Shown here piece after piece: positions 35,271 through 45,785 of a DNA stretch of 64,000 nt (position 1 is the first letter of the stretch; each line of letters begins with the position of its first letter). Source of the stretch: Tethya wilhelma (taxonomy: Eukaryota; Porifera; Demospongiae; Tethyida; Tethyidae); assembly GCA_964030475.1 (NCBI GenBank), contig CAXIPT010000006.1:1379139-1443138 (forward strand), read 5' to 3'. The position numbers and the translations under genes are program-made. The notes below the pieces were generated by a model. That model was not told where the DNA came from, did no database searches, and worked only from the letters and a program-made list of their open reading frames with translations.

Positions 35271-36300
35271 TTAAACACTAGTAGTTATGTTGCCTGGAAC
35301 TCGGCATGTCTTTGGGCGTATCTTCATCTCAACCTTAGGGACAAAATATATGGGATTCCAGTATATAGCATTGTACCTCGTGTGAGCACTAGTGAGAACA
35401 GCATGACCACATCTAGAATGCCACCAACCACCTCCATGGAATATATCTGCGCAATTAAGAACCGTATTAATATCATTATCTCTGTCAATTGTGGAAAACT
35501 GCCGACCATTGTGCTCAGCCATGTTATCTCTTATACCAGTTCCTTTTATCTTTTTTGCCTCTCCAATGTGAAGGATATAGTTAGTTTTTGGTCTGCCCAC
35601 TTTGAATGTCTGGTAGGTCCAGGTTTCATCAGTTCCATCGCTGTGTTTCAATTCTATCATCAATTCCACATCATATCTTTTTGAATATTCTTAAGTCCAT
35701 ACCAAAACTCAGTGTTCAAATCACCAAATCCATTTTCATATTCAACCCATGTACGATTAAAATTAATACTGATCGATGGATAAACATCTGCTTCTCTTCT
35801 CAGTATCACTAGCCAGCCACCTTCATCTGTTTTCAAATCACATCGAGCTTGAAGGATTTTTACGGATTCAGGGTTGCTTTGAAATGGTTGCACCTGTTCA
35901 CTCAGACATGCAGTCTTGAAGTTCAATATCAAAAACTCCACTTTCTTTGCTTTCATCCAAAACCCTTGCCCCTTTTGTAATCTACAAGAAAGCAATATTT
36001 ATTGTTAATGCTATAAACTCTTTAAGAAAATTCATATATGCATGCATTAAATTTTCTGTATCCAACAAACTTTTGTACTGTCAGTCCTACAGACAAGATT
36101 TATTTTCTATAACAATTTTGCATCTATTATACCTGGCAGCAGTCCTTTATTCCACCATCACATGTATCCTCTACTGTAAGCCAAAGATTGAATGTATCTT
36201 GCTTCAATTTTGCACAGTCAGTAGGAGCACACAGTATCTCTGTGCTGAAAATAGTGACCAGTAGTATTAGGCCAGAAGATATTAGCTTAGTGAGCTTCAT
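35271..36300 (-). pseudogene. FReD copy B, two frameshifts
   Basis: Exon 1 (36300-36133) is sound: signal peptide MKLTKLISSGLILLVTIF, then CAKLKQDTFNLWLTVEDTC and KDCCQ. The intron is 151 bp. Exon 2 starts at 35981 in frame (ITKGARVLDESKESGVFDIE) but shifts frame after about 25 codons, near ACLSEQVQPF. It shifts again after FWYGLKNI, where the HCLT stretch is also missing, before resuming as ELMIELKHSDGT to VEMKIRPKTC. It is diverged from A and closer in style to copy K. Either a pseudogene or sequencing/assembly errors; two separate lesions favour a pseudogene. Confidence 0.75.
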
Positions 36301-36499
36301 TGCTATTATGCAGTATCTTTATTAGTGAGCACTCTCAGTTTATTATATATACATATAGTCCATATGTGGAATGCAATTGTTTGGTCAGCACACATCTTCC
36401 GGTATTTCAATTCAAAGCTGTCCATACATAGTGTTTAGATCATCAAATCTTAGACTATATTTTTCTCATTATTTATCCTCTCCATCCCTCTAATGTGGA

Positions 36500-36932
36500 G
36501 GACATAAGTTTCCATTTAAGTATCACCATCCAGCGCCCATTGTCAGTGTCCATGTCACACAGAGCTTGGAGGACTGTTTTGGATTGACCATGGCTTAGAA
36601 ATGGCTAGTGACCAGTTGAACAAATGTTGCTGATGTTTTACACACCACTCTTTGGGGCTCCATTGAAGAAATGGGCACCTTTGGCAACCTATCACTGATG
36701 ATTATCAAAGATGTCTGATATAAAATGTGCATAGTGCCTACAAGATGCTCAAATAGTTTACCTGGCAGAAATCTTTAAAGGAAACTTCTTCACAAGTTTC
36801 TTTCAATGTTAACAAAAATTCCAAAGTGCTTTGGTAGTGTTTAGCACAAGTAGTTGGTTTGCTTTCCACTTCACTGGCAGCTAAACTCACTGACAGAACA
36901 GCCACAAAAACAGTCGATCTTGAGTTTGACAT
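36500..36932 (-). pseudogene. FReD copy C, truncated
   Basis: Exon 1 (36932-36762) is open, with a signal peptide and CAKHYQSTLEFLLTLKETC, but ends KDFCQ instead of KDCCQ. The exon 2 relic (36688 to about 36500) begins VAKGAHFFNGAPKSGV, then meets TAA in the NISNIC segment and TAG before PFLSHGQS, and breaks off after GRWMVILK. Clearly dead. Confidence 0.85.
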
Positions 36933-37770
36933 TATCTTGAATAATTTTTTCTGATTTCAAGATGTTTTTTTTCTTAAATACCTCTAGACTTAAACTTAAT
37001 TATATTGATATGCAAAATATTTTAAGTGATATACTCTTACCAAGAGAATTTGTTGTTGTTGTTGTTGTAGTACATGCCTGGAATGTTGGTTTTACTTGTC
37101 TTTGATAGAGGTTGATTGTCTTGTTTGTATATAGTTTTGCCTGATCTTAGGCTTTTTTCTTGTTAATTGCTGGAGAGGTACACGCCTGGAATGTTAAGGT
37201 TAATTGCTTGCCTTTAAAAAACAACAACAACAATATTTTTCAACAACAACAAAACAACTGAACACAATTGTAATATTATTTGCTTGCTTTAAAATGGTTC
37301 TAAGGATGCTTCCTCACAAGTTTCTTTCTATGTCAGTAAAAAAACCAAAGTGGTTTGTTATAGCACGTGGTTGGTTTACATTACACTACACTGACAACAA
37401 AACATAGTGACAGAACAGCCACAAAAACGATAGAATTTGAGATCATGATGTATAGCTATGTCTGATCTCACGATTCTTTGTCTTCCTTTTGGCTTAAATT
37501 AATCTGACATACAATATGATTTACTGTTACCAAGAGGGTACTAGTAAGAGGTTGTCTTCAACAAAATAGCAAAATTTAATACCAGTAAAATACATAGAAT
37601 CTAAAATCTGCGAAAAAATCTACCTGCAAATAATTGTAATATTTTTTTGTGATCCTTGCACAAATACTAAAATAATAAGTATAAAGTTGAATGTCATGTA
37701 CTTACTAGTACTTAATGATCATTATCATTAAGATGATAAATATTATACTATAAATTTAGTTACCACTAGT
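36933..37770. other. Spacer with CAA/TTG trinucleotide tracts
   Basis: TTGTTGTTGTTGTTG at about 37051 and the inverse AACAACAACAACAA at 37221 flank diverged copies of the TACATGCCTGGAATG segment seen upstream of copy A. Copy D lies inside. No intact gene. Confidence 0.5.
37300..37446 (-). pseudogene. FReD copy D, exon 1 relic only
   Basis: Starts ISNSIVFVAVLSLCFVVSVV followed by TAA, then KPTTC, then loses frame. Only the signal/cysteine exon remains. Sequence is close to exon 1 of copy A. Confidence 0.75.
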
Positions 37771-39555
37771 TCAATTTTTATTATAGTAATCCACAGTATC
37801 TAACAGTGGAGCATACTCTGAGTCACTGGGGTGTTCCAATCGATGAGGCACTGGTCCTGTAGTACTTTCGTCATTGTTTCTAAGATGATGGTAAACTGTG
37901 GTACATCTTGTGCTGATAGCATGAAGAGTCCTTTTTGGTATGAAAGCATGTAGTATCAACCCTACCCCATACAGTGGGTGAAACATTATCAGCAGTACAA
38001 AAGCTATATTGTACAAATAGTGAACCTTTTTATCATCGTGAACGAACACTTCTACATATGTATGAAGTGGCTGTGCCAGTAAACCAATTCCAAATATTGC
38101 AATCAGTACTGCATCAATGTAGTTGTGCCACACAATTTTGTAAGGTTTGATAACTGCAATGAACAAGGCAAATACAAATACAAGTATTCCTCCCATTGGC
38201 AGAAATTCTTCTCCTTTATACACCAGAATAAGCATGAGTATGATAATTCGTAGCAAAAGATAAATTGCAGCAAAACATCTGAAATCCACTGGTTGTGTTC
38301 TAAATGCCAATTGAAATGTGTTCATAAAAGTACGTAGAGCTCTATTCTGCAGTTTACAGGCATAGAGAAACTTCTGGAAGCATTTGCAAGGGTAGAGACA
38401 CAGTAGAAGTAGAGGAAAGAGGTTAAAAACTAGAGTCATAATCAAAGCTAGTGCTGCATATGGAGCATGACGTCTGCTGAAAAATTCTACTGTACTCGCA
38501 ATTTGTAAGTACTTCTGTGAAAGCTGTGTACGATTGGTGTTGTAAACTGAAACAGGGTTCAGTAACCTGAATGAGGTGTTTAAAATCTTTACATAGGAGA
38601 GTAAGAGAAAGGTAGCAAATGTTTCAATCAGGGAATTCTTGATGTCCCAGTTGTTTCTTATTTTCATGAAGCAGTAATAAAATGGTTTACACAGTCGTAC
38701 AACAATGCTATGGCGATCATGAAGCCTGACTAAAATATAGGTGAGTAGAATTAACAGCAATGGATAGACAGCAATAGCATATTCTAAGGCTAGTCTCTCA
38801 ATAGTTGTCATGCTGGTATGGATGCAAAATGGAGTGTATACGGCACGAAAGAAATCCAGGTTCCAAATGCTGTAGAAACTTGTTATTGCTAGTATAAATT
38901 GTTGGCCATGTATTTTTATACTTGAGGATAATATTTGTTCCAACTCTATCAAAACTAACATTTGACTTGTCATTACAAATGCATTTGTAGCTCCAGAAGT
39001 GACAGATAATCTGAATAGTATTGACAACATGTAAAATGCTGTTAGAGGAAGATATGCCATTGCAAGATACTTAATTATATTAGTGAACACTCGAGTTGAA
39101 CACTTAATGCAGCCCACACTGTATGAATAGACTGGAGGAGCATAATCTTGAGAACAGTGACCACACAATTGACCCTCACGATGTAGCTTAAGATCACTAC
39201 ACAAATACCGATTTAGTTCAGTTGAATTACTTGTCCAGTTGACAATTTTGTAATGATACCTTCGAGCCTCTGTTCTGAAATGAGAGGGGTTTGTGCTTGG
39301 AATGTGGCATCGAATATTGCAGTAACCAACCACAGTTGTTTGATACTTTTTATTGTAAGCCATGCAATAGCAAAATGGTAAACTCACAGTATTATCTTCA
39401 CTGTGACATTCTACTAATCCACTGAGATTATCATGATCACATTTACAGGTATTGTTACCAGTGTCAGTAGTCCAAGGAGGACAGCCAGATGGTTGTTGCC
39501 CTTTGGCACCAATATAGGGTAAAATAATTACTACCAAGATGAATCTTAGTAGCAT
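37771..39555 (-). CDS. Multi-pass membrane protein with Cys-rich ectodomain (594 aa), intact copy E, single exon
   Basis: ATG at 39555; signal peptide residues 1-17. The ectodomain to about residue 160 has paired cysteines: CPPWTTD, CKCDHDNLSGLVEC, FCYCMAYN, GYCNIRC, then REGQLCGHCSQDYAPPVYSY and CIKC. At least eight hydrophobic spans follow to about 565, with WNLDFFRAVYTPFCIH, YPLLLILLTYILVRLHDRHS, ETFATFLLLSYVKILNTSF and the intracellular-looking CLYPCKCFQKFL. The tail ends with DSEYAPLLDTV, a possible Tyr/dileucine sorting signal. From memory, proteins with the LCGxC / VYSYxxxC / WNLDFFR order form large uncharacterised families in sponges and other invertebrates. No function is assigned. 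Two decayed paralogues lie at 51157-52953 and 55144-56976. Confidence 0.82.
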   Translation of the reverse strand: MLLRFILVVIILPYIGAKGQQPSGCPPWTTDTGNNTCKCDHDNLSGLVECHSEDNTVSLPFCYCMAYNKKYQTTVVGYCNIRCHIPSTNPSHFRTEARRYHYKIVNWTSNSTELNRYLCSDLKLHREGQLCGHCSQDYAPPVYSYSVGCIKCSTRVFTNIIKYLAMAYLPLTAFYMLSILFRLSVTSGATNAFVMTSQMLVLIELEQILSSSIKIHGQQFILAITSFYSIWNLDFFRAVYTPFCIHTSMTTIERLALEYAIAVYPLLLILLTYILVRLHDRHSIVVRLCKPFYYCFMKIRNNWDIKNSLIETFATFLLLSYVKILNTSFRLLNPVSVYNTNRTQLSQKYLQIASTVEFFSRRHAPYAALALIMTLVFNLFPLLLLCLYPCKCFQKFLYACKLQNRALRTFMNTFQLAFRTQPVDFRCFAAIYLLLRIIILMLILVYKGEEFLPMGGILVFVFALFIAVIKPYKIVWHNYIDAVLIAIFGIGLLAQPLHTYVEVFVHDDKKVHYLYNIAFVLLIMFHPLYGVGLILHAFIPKRTLHAISTRCTTVYHHLRNNDESTTGPVPHRLEHPSDSEYAPLLDTVDYYNKN

Positions 39556-40894
39556 ACTGGCTTTAGATTATCAGATTCTTCTTCAGTGTAGATTTTAGCA
39601 GACACTGGTATTACAATTCAATGTCTTTAAGCTTAAGCCTTAATTTGTGTACTAAATGTCGGATGCTGCTATGTAGTATAAACAATTGAGGCTATAGCAA
39701 ATTAAAATATAATGTAACACTTGAGTGCAGGCATTGACCTCCTAAGAGCGATCTCTGTTTAATGTTAACTATATACTGTGTATTGCTGTCACTTGAAATT
39801 TTAAATTGATGCTAATGATTTAGTTATTACCAATGTGAGACCTCACTTAGTATTCTAACTTAATTGAATAATATTGTATGCAATGTCATGTCAAATCTGT
39901 TGACAGATTTTATAAGTGCATGACGTACTGAATCACATGATATTTGTTAGTTGTTTTTGTATCCTTTCTTATCCCCAAATGATAATGTTTGTAAAATTTT
40001 TAGCATTAGTTGAGCAAATAGCTATGCAAATCAAAACAAAACATTCATGTTTTTATATAGATCGGGTAAAATTGTATACGTGCATTGTATATAGCTTAAC
40101 TATTTAGAAAATGTGTTGATGTTGTCAGAATCAAGTATGTTTATAATACACAATATTTTGTTTTGGTTAACAGGGGTTTATTTAGCAAAAAATGGTTAGT
40201 CAGCATAGTTTTTTTTGCTTTTTTTTTGGATGATCTTACTATAGTATGGATTAATACATGAAAGCAATTGAGTCTATCAAAATGCATAAAATCTAAAGAT
40301 AATTTATATAGCTTTGATTTGAACCCAAGTCTTTCAAACTTTGGTTGCCGAATGCATGCTCTTACTACTGAGCTACTGAAGCTCACTGGCATATACTACT
40401 ATTCATAGACACTATATAGTTGACTTCCAAACCAGATTTCAAGGTCTGCATGTATATAATGGCATGACCCCCGCATGATGTAAATACATGACCAGCATGT
40501 TCTTCCCTACATGATAATTGTGCCATAATTGTATGAGGTTGATCATTATGAGACCAGCATTTTCATTAGCAGTAGTGAGACCTAATTAGTATAATACATA
40601 AGCCGCAAAGCTTATTAAAAGCACAATACATGCCTAATATTTAATTATGCATGTTTACATAAAGTAATGTTACACAAAAATAATTGGGGCGAGCATGAGC
40701 GAGCCCCAGTGTAGTCGTGTGAACGAGTATTTTGTCCTTATATATTTATATATATATATATATATATAGTGGAGCAACGTCCGACTGACCACTTTCCGTG
40801 TATATTCTAATTGTTCCAAATTAACCACATGCCATGCCACGTGTCTATGAAAAATTGCAAAGCCCTGAAATTGTTAATACTGGCTTCGCGCGCA
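39556..40894. other. Upstream spacer of copy E
   Basis: The segment from TATGTTTA to AAAAAATGGTTA (about 40135-40200) is shared with the upstream flanks of both paralogues (53310-53405, 54025-54110) and part of 57360-57460. It shows that flanks were duplicated with the gene. GGGGCGAGCATGAGCGAGCC at about 40687 is a short palindromic repeat. A tRNA-like piece lies at 40312-40387. Confidence 0.5.
40312..40387 (-). repeat. tRNA-derived sequence (pseudo-tRNA or SINE head)
   Basis: The minus strand has an A-box-like TAGCTCAGTAGTAAGAGC and, about 30 nt later, a B-box-like GGGTTCAAATC. D-arm and T-arm can form, but the anticodon stem does not pair and the acceptor ends do not match. A working tRNA is unlikely. 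No repeated tail was seen to prove a SINE. Confidence 0.45.
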
Positions 40895-40895
40895 N

Positions 40896-40953
40896 CAGAG
40901 AATGTGAGAGGGTCTCAACGGTCTGCTTTGGTAGTGATAATGTGGCAGGGTCA
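40896..40953. repeat. Repeat segment shared with 48395-48457, inverted
   Basis: CAGAGAATGTGAGAGGGTCT onward to GTGGCAGGGTCAG is found in inverse orientation at 48395-48457. Here it begins exactly after the N at 40895. Either a dispersed repeat or an assembly artefact. Confidence 0.6.
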
Positions 40954-41103
40954 GCCGTGAAAATGGATGTCATGTGACTAAATGTTATGTGTGTGTGTGT
41001 GTACTATAATAGATAATTTATGGTACTGTCCAGAGCATGAGCCAGCTAGGAGAGCAGAGCTCTGATCTGGTGTGCATGTGTGGAGCCTGGTCAACGTGGC
41101 TAG

Positions 41104-41317
41104 ATTACCGTATAGCGGGAAATTTTCGTGGGGGAAAATTTTTGCGTTTTCGTCTTGAATAGAAATTCGCGGGGAAAATTTTCGTGGATTGCGTCTCAAC
41201 TATACGTGACGACCACATACCTTACAAATTTCGTGGGGGGAAATTTTCGCGGAAAGCTGCCAAACTGCGAAATTCGCAAAAATTTTCCCCCACGAAAATT
41301 TCCCGCTATACGGTAAT
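41104..41317 (-). mobile_element. ATTACCGTATAGCGGGAAA MITE, copy 2
   Basis: ATTACCGTATAGCGGGAAAT and ATTTCCCGCTATACGGTAAT are near-perfect ends. The interior is the inverse of copy 1, with the same CGTCTTGAATAGAAATTCG block. Confidence 0.88.
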
Positions 41318-41384
41318 TGCAACTCACAACTCAGAAGACACTCAAAAGAGAGATTCAACAAGATTTAAAGACAGCAGCTAGACT

Positions 41385-41600
41385 TTAATTGAAGTCAAAG
41401 CAAACACGTGCCATTTCTACTCCTGGATATCTTGCCAAGCACCACTAACCAACAGCAACAGCACTGATCTGAATTTCAACACTGATTCTAAAAAATACAT
41501 ACCAGATTAATAGGCGAGGTCTCAGAGCCAAGCACTCAAAAGAAGCACAAAAGCCTCAAATCTCAGTAACTACAGCGTTTTGGACAGCAAAAAATATATA
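41385..41600. repeat. Dispersed repeat shared with 49180-49400 (inverted)
   Basis: AAGCACAAAAGCCTCAAATC, AACTACAGCGTTTTG and ATTAATAGGCG occur here. Their inverses occur in the same relative order at 49240-49330. Class unknown; no coding frame. Confidence 0.65.
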
Positions 41601-42126
41601 TCTAGCTACAAGATCAGACCGGATATATTAAATATACATGGTTGTGTCACGGAGAAATATGTTATGGTCTGGCAGTTTACGGGTTTTACTTACACTCTGC
41701 TCGTATCAACATAGAATGGCTTAGCCTTTGGGGAGGAGTCTCAGAATGGCTGAGTGTGACCGAGTGGCTAGTCGTCAAAAACATGCTCTTCTATCTCCAA
41801 CGTTCATTGAGTCTTCGGACTCCTAGACAACTATGCGCATTACTAGTGGGAGAGTTGTGCGCAGTAAATTGTGGCTGCCTAACATTGAAACAAAGGTGAG
41901 CATCTTGAAGCTTGCTTATGTTGATATTTCTACTAGTTCAGGCTACAGGCACTTTTCTCTTCGATTTTTAATAAATACTAATAGGCACACATGACTTGTG
42001 GTTTGTGCTATTTTTAGACTCGATATCAATTTTGCTGGGTTGCCATTACATGCCCTCTCCCACCTTCAGCGGTCGATAAGCCCTTGATTATAGCTACATA
42101 CTATAAATTCACAATACACTACTCAC

Positions 42127-42228
42127 CCTATCCTTTGCTTCAAGGTTGGCTCCTACTTTGATCAACTCTTGAACTACTTCAACTTGACCAGCAGAACTAG
42201 CAACAATCAGAGCTGTTTTACCAGACTG

Positions 42229-42281
<53 letters not shown>

Positions 42282-43150
42282 ATGTCACTCAATGTTTTGC
42301 ATAGTATGTAATTTTTTGTTCTTTGTGCTTGAGAAGATGTTGCTTTGTGTAGTCAAAACTACCGCAACGCTTTTTGTTTCTCTGGAAATCGCTTTCAGGT
42401 AAGTCAGCATAGGTAAGTGAGAACAAAATTGCATGAGTATAGCTTCTAAATGTTATTAGTTTGCAGGCTGCTGGTTAAGTTAAGTCCAGTTGAGTTCAGC
42501 CCAACATCAGTAAAACTGAGTCTACATTTTCATCCAACCTGCCAGATCAAATCATTGGCATCATTGGCATCATTGGCATATGCATGGTGTATCTGTTGTA
42601 AAGCAATAATAACAACAATCAGTATTCATCCCAGGAATTTCTGATAGCTCAGTACTAGTCTTCATTCGCTTGGATTCTGGCTTACTAGCTACAGAAGCAG
42701 CAGTATTAGCTTGTGGAGGCCTTTTTTTTAGAGTCACATGGAATTGGTGACATGGCTCTACTGACCATACTCAAATCCCTCCGATATCAGGTGATTCACA
42801 AATGTGTACTTGCTGGCATTTATAAAGCCAGATTATTTTCTCAGATATTAGATAAATGCCAAGTATGGTACAGTTTAAGGGTGAACACTGATAACAATAA
42901 CCATAAAGTTAAGCACATGAAACCAAATATTCCCAAAACACAATGAGTATAACTGTTACAACATTTTGAAGTGTCTATCAAACCACAAAATATACACATT
43001 AAAATTTTTAAAGACATCCCAACTACATTGACTGAGTGCACACACACACACACACAAGCTATTGACCCCCTGTGACCACTGTCACCTTCATGCACTCATC
43101 CAGTAACTGGTAATAAGCCTGTAAAATTTTTGGTTGCTAGGCAATGGTGG

Positions 43151-43192
<42 letters not shown>

Positions 43193-44903
43193 GCACGCAC
43201 ACACGCACATTATAGTTGCATGACCCTTAAGTGGGCAGCACTCGATGCATGATCGAGTGCTGCACACTTAAAGGCATGCAACTATTTTGTTTGCCATTGA
43301 CCCCCAGTGACCCCTAGCTACTCTAGTGTCACTTCCGCACCCAGCCACTAACCGGCAATTAGCCTATAAAAACTTTGGTTGCTAGGCAATGGCAAACAAA
43401 CACACACACATATACACACACACAGACACACATGGACGCACAAAATTCAGAGTAACCATTTTCTTATTCAAAGTATACCTCAAAACATGTATCCAGATCA
43501 ACTCCTCCACCTTCAAGGAGGTGGGAAATTTCCTCCGGAAGACCACACTCACAGGCCAGATGAAAATGTTCACGTGTAGAGAGCTCTTGCATATCCTGCA
43601 TCATGATAGTGTGCAAAATTATTAAATAAAAAAATAATAATTGTCTGATAATAATAATAAGTTTAACCTAAACAGCTATACAACTTACAGTGACATCACA
43701 TATTTTGCTATGCTCCTCCTTGTACGATTCCAGCTCCTCTCCGTCGATGGACATGGCAGTAATGTGGTGTTCCTGGAAGAAGGAGTCACTCATGGCATGA
43801 GCAAGAAGAGGGGCAAAAGAGGAAGGAATGAGCCAGATAATTATCAGACTTCCTGGCTCGCTGTAGGAATACTGCAGCACAGACTCATCAATCATTGAAA
43901 CTATGGATATTGCCTTCTTTAAGTGCTCAGCATCGGCAAGAGTGTATGAAACTTTGTTGACATCTAAAGCAGTTGTGACTATAGAACGACTTGGACTTGG
44001 TAAGCGGTGGGATAGCTGTTGAAGTTTTAAATCAATAGCTCTAGTTTTGTTTCGAAATTTGCTAATGTCTTCTTTGTACTTCTTCATTTTTCGTTTCAGC
44101 TTTTGATTCTTAAATTGATCTGATTCAATAATATGCTCAAGAAGTGAAAAGTTGTAGAAATTCCAGTAGGAACACAGGATTAGAAACAGCTCATTAAAGT
44201 TTTCTGTGTTTAGCATGTCCTTGGCATTTTGGACATAGAATCGTTTGTGACGTATTCTAAGACTGCCTGAAATGAGAGCAACTCTTTGACGGATTTTTTT
44301 AAACAAGTGAGTATTTTGATTGAGATACTCCAGGGTACTGTCTTTGAGTGTGTCAAAACGTTCTTCAAAAATCCCAACTTCTTCTAATACATCACCACAT
44401 CTAACACCACTGTTTTTTTTAGTTGTTGGCACTGTTTGTTGTAGTTCACTATGACTAAAGTCAGCAATCATATTATCTGAGTGAGCACCACCTGACTCAC
44501 TGTCAGCTATAGATGATACATAGATACATAAATATAAAATATCATTACATTTCTATACAAAATTTAAAACAGCTGTCTAAACTAGCTCACCTATGATAGG
44601 CTGGTCAGTCTCTAATTTACTTCGTGGAGCAGGCTCTGACTGCTGACAAGACTCCAGAGTTTCTTGAAGCTCATCTAGGAGGTCTTGGTAAAAGTCCCCT
44701 CCTTTCTTGAGAACATTAACTAATCTCTCATAGTTGGAAGGATTGTCCTTCACTTTTTCTGAGACAGCACACACGAGACTACAAGCCCTGCTTTCCAAAA
44801 GGATGCCATTGTTGTTCATCTCTTGAAGCAGAGCCAGAGAGATGAGGCTCTCATCCACTAGACTTGCTGCAACGCTTAGCAAGTTGGACTTGAAGGCAGA
44901 CAT
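42127..44903 (-). CDS. CARD-like / sponge-type helical domain / ankyrin-repeat protein (3' end not resolved)
   Basis: Exons 44903-44591, 44506-43689, 43595-43479 and 42225-42127 keep phase. The ATG at 44903 (MSAFKSNLLSVAASLVDE) is preferred over an in-frame TTG upstream. Residues 1-85 look like a CARD: a helix with LISLALLQEMNNNGILLES, ending RLVNVLKKGGDFYQDLLDEL, matching the usual last CARD helices. Residues about 105-375 carry two blocks that I recall from predicted sponge and cnidarian proteins: NFNELFLILCSYWNFYNFSL with KKYKEDISKFRNKT, and EPGSLIIIWLIPSSFAPLL with ITAMSIDGEEL. Then come ankyrin repeats: HFHLACECGLPEEISHLLEG, and KTALIVASSAGQVEVV with GANLEAKD. More ankyrin exons may be lost to repeats further left. 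Such architecture suggests an intracellular death-fold adaptor in immunity or apoptosis. Confidence 0.68.
42232..42273. repeat. (GT)n microsatellite next to an ankyrin exon
   Basis: Pure GT run immediately upstream (minus strand) of the 42127-42225 exon acceptor. Similar CA/GT tracts lie at 43040-43056, 43156-43206, 46774-46790, 47010-47046, 47200-47214 and 47550-47582, all in or beside ankyrin introns. Confidence 0.9.
42337..42398 (+). other. ATG-to-donor mini-exon resembling the composite-repeat module
   Basis: ATG at 42337 runs 62 nt (MLLCVVKTTATLFVSLEIAF) to a GTAAGTCAG donor. The last 30 nt, TCTCTGGAAATCGCTTTCAG, and the donor closely match the mini-exons at 45456-45525 and 63888-63957. 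A possible acceptor TTTGCAG at about 42466 would extend the frame about 55 codons. No NRF-1 palindrome is seen upstream. Confidence 0.35.
42640..43055. other. Intronic region of the ankyrin gene with an uncertain open stretch
   Basis: On the minus strand about 42590-42720 reads PPQANTAASVASKPESKRMK and on to a stop, protein-like but without a good acceptor. Not called as an exon. The rest is low-complexity. Confidence 0.3.
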
Positions 44904-45061
44904 AAGCTTGGAAGTACATCTCAACACAGTACTGTGCTCTGGTGTCGACTAGTCTGGCTGGCCAGACTCTTCGCACGGGGAGAGAAGAGTCTGGGGACAC
45001 CCGTATATACCGATTTGTAACAGATGTCNCAAACTGGACTGCCAGGCAAGAGTTGGGTATA

Positions 45062-45780
45062 AAAATGAAGTAGTCATGTGCCGAAATTGAGACATACCTT
45101 GTTCCAATACTTTTTACCGCACTGCCCATTCCTACACTATTTATTTTTTTGAAATTTTTACTACTTGTTCCTTCACTTTTTTAACACAACTGTGTGGAGA
45201 CAATCAGAGACTGGTTAGTCCCTACAAAAAGCTTGACTAGTAGCTACAACATGCAGTCATACACTTGTTATTATGCTGGACCCTGAGAAGCTAATGCGCA
45301 TGCGCATAATAATGCCACGTGATAGATGACCTTTGAACTCTACCTACAAGATGGCTGCATTGTGGTACATGAATTTATATACTAAGTTTCAAAGCTTTCT
45401 AGTTTTTGTTTCGGCATATTTATGATCAAAACGAGTATCAAGGAATATAGTGCCCATGAAAACAACTTACTTTGTGCTATCAAAGTTGGCTCAACACACT
45501 CTGGTTCTCTGGAAATCCTTTTCAAGTAAGTCAGTTAGAAAGTACGTAAGTACGTAAGTAAGTACGTTAGGAGAACAAAAATGGCACTATGGTGGCTTCC
45601 CACTAGCGCTCTCTACGAGTGCTTAGGAAAGTTTTTGTTGGTTTTAGGCCTTGCATGCAGTTAGTAATCTGTCATTGAGAGCCTCTGAACAACTTTAATG
45701 GTTTAATTTTGTTTGAATAGTAGTGACCAACATTTTGTATTGTGTCTATGGGACAGCCGGCCCATTCCTACTATATACCG
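45062..45780 (+). mobile_element. Composite dispersed repeat, most complete uninterrupted copy
   Basis: Starts ATGAAGTAGTCATGTGCCGA with the TACCGCACTGCCCATTCCTA block, ends GGGACAGCCGGCCCATTCCT. It contains the promoter/mini-exon module at 45295-45525 and the short AAGTACGTAAGTACGTAAGT tandem. It lies directly upstream of the CARD-like gene and points away from it. An N at 45029 lies between the two. Confidence 0.8.
45295..45525 (+). promoter_or_regulatory. Repeat-borne promoter and first-exon-like module, copy 2
   Basis: TGCGCATGCGCA (45295-45306), CACGTG (45316-45321), AAGATGGC (45348-45355), ATG at 45456 and a GTAAGT donor at 45526. The 70 nt encode MKTTYFVLSKLAQHTLVLWK and three more residues. 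Spacing of all elements is as in the other two copies. Confidence 0.55.
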
Positions 45781-45785
45781 TTGTC

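Noticed and set aside
41642..41899. Plus-strand frame ending near a GTGAGC donor
   Set aside because: Starts at TTG, repetitive WLS/EWL composition, no second exon found.
42590..42720. Candidate C-terminal exon (PPQANTAASVASKPESKRMK) of the ankyrin gene
   Set aside because: No convincing acceptor, and it would precede, not follow, the ankyrin exon at 42127-42225 in the transcript.
44903..45129. Longer N-termini for the CARD-like protein
   Set aside because: The upstream in-frame start is TTG only, and the alternative frame runs through an N and into the composite repeat.
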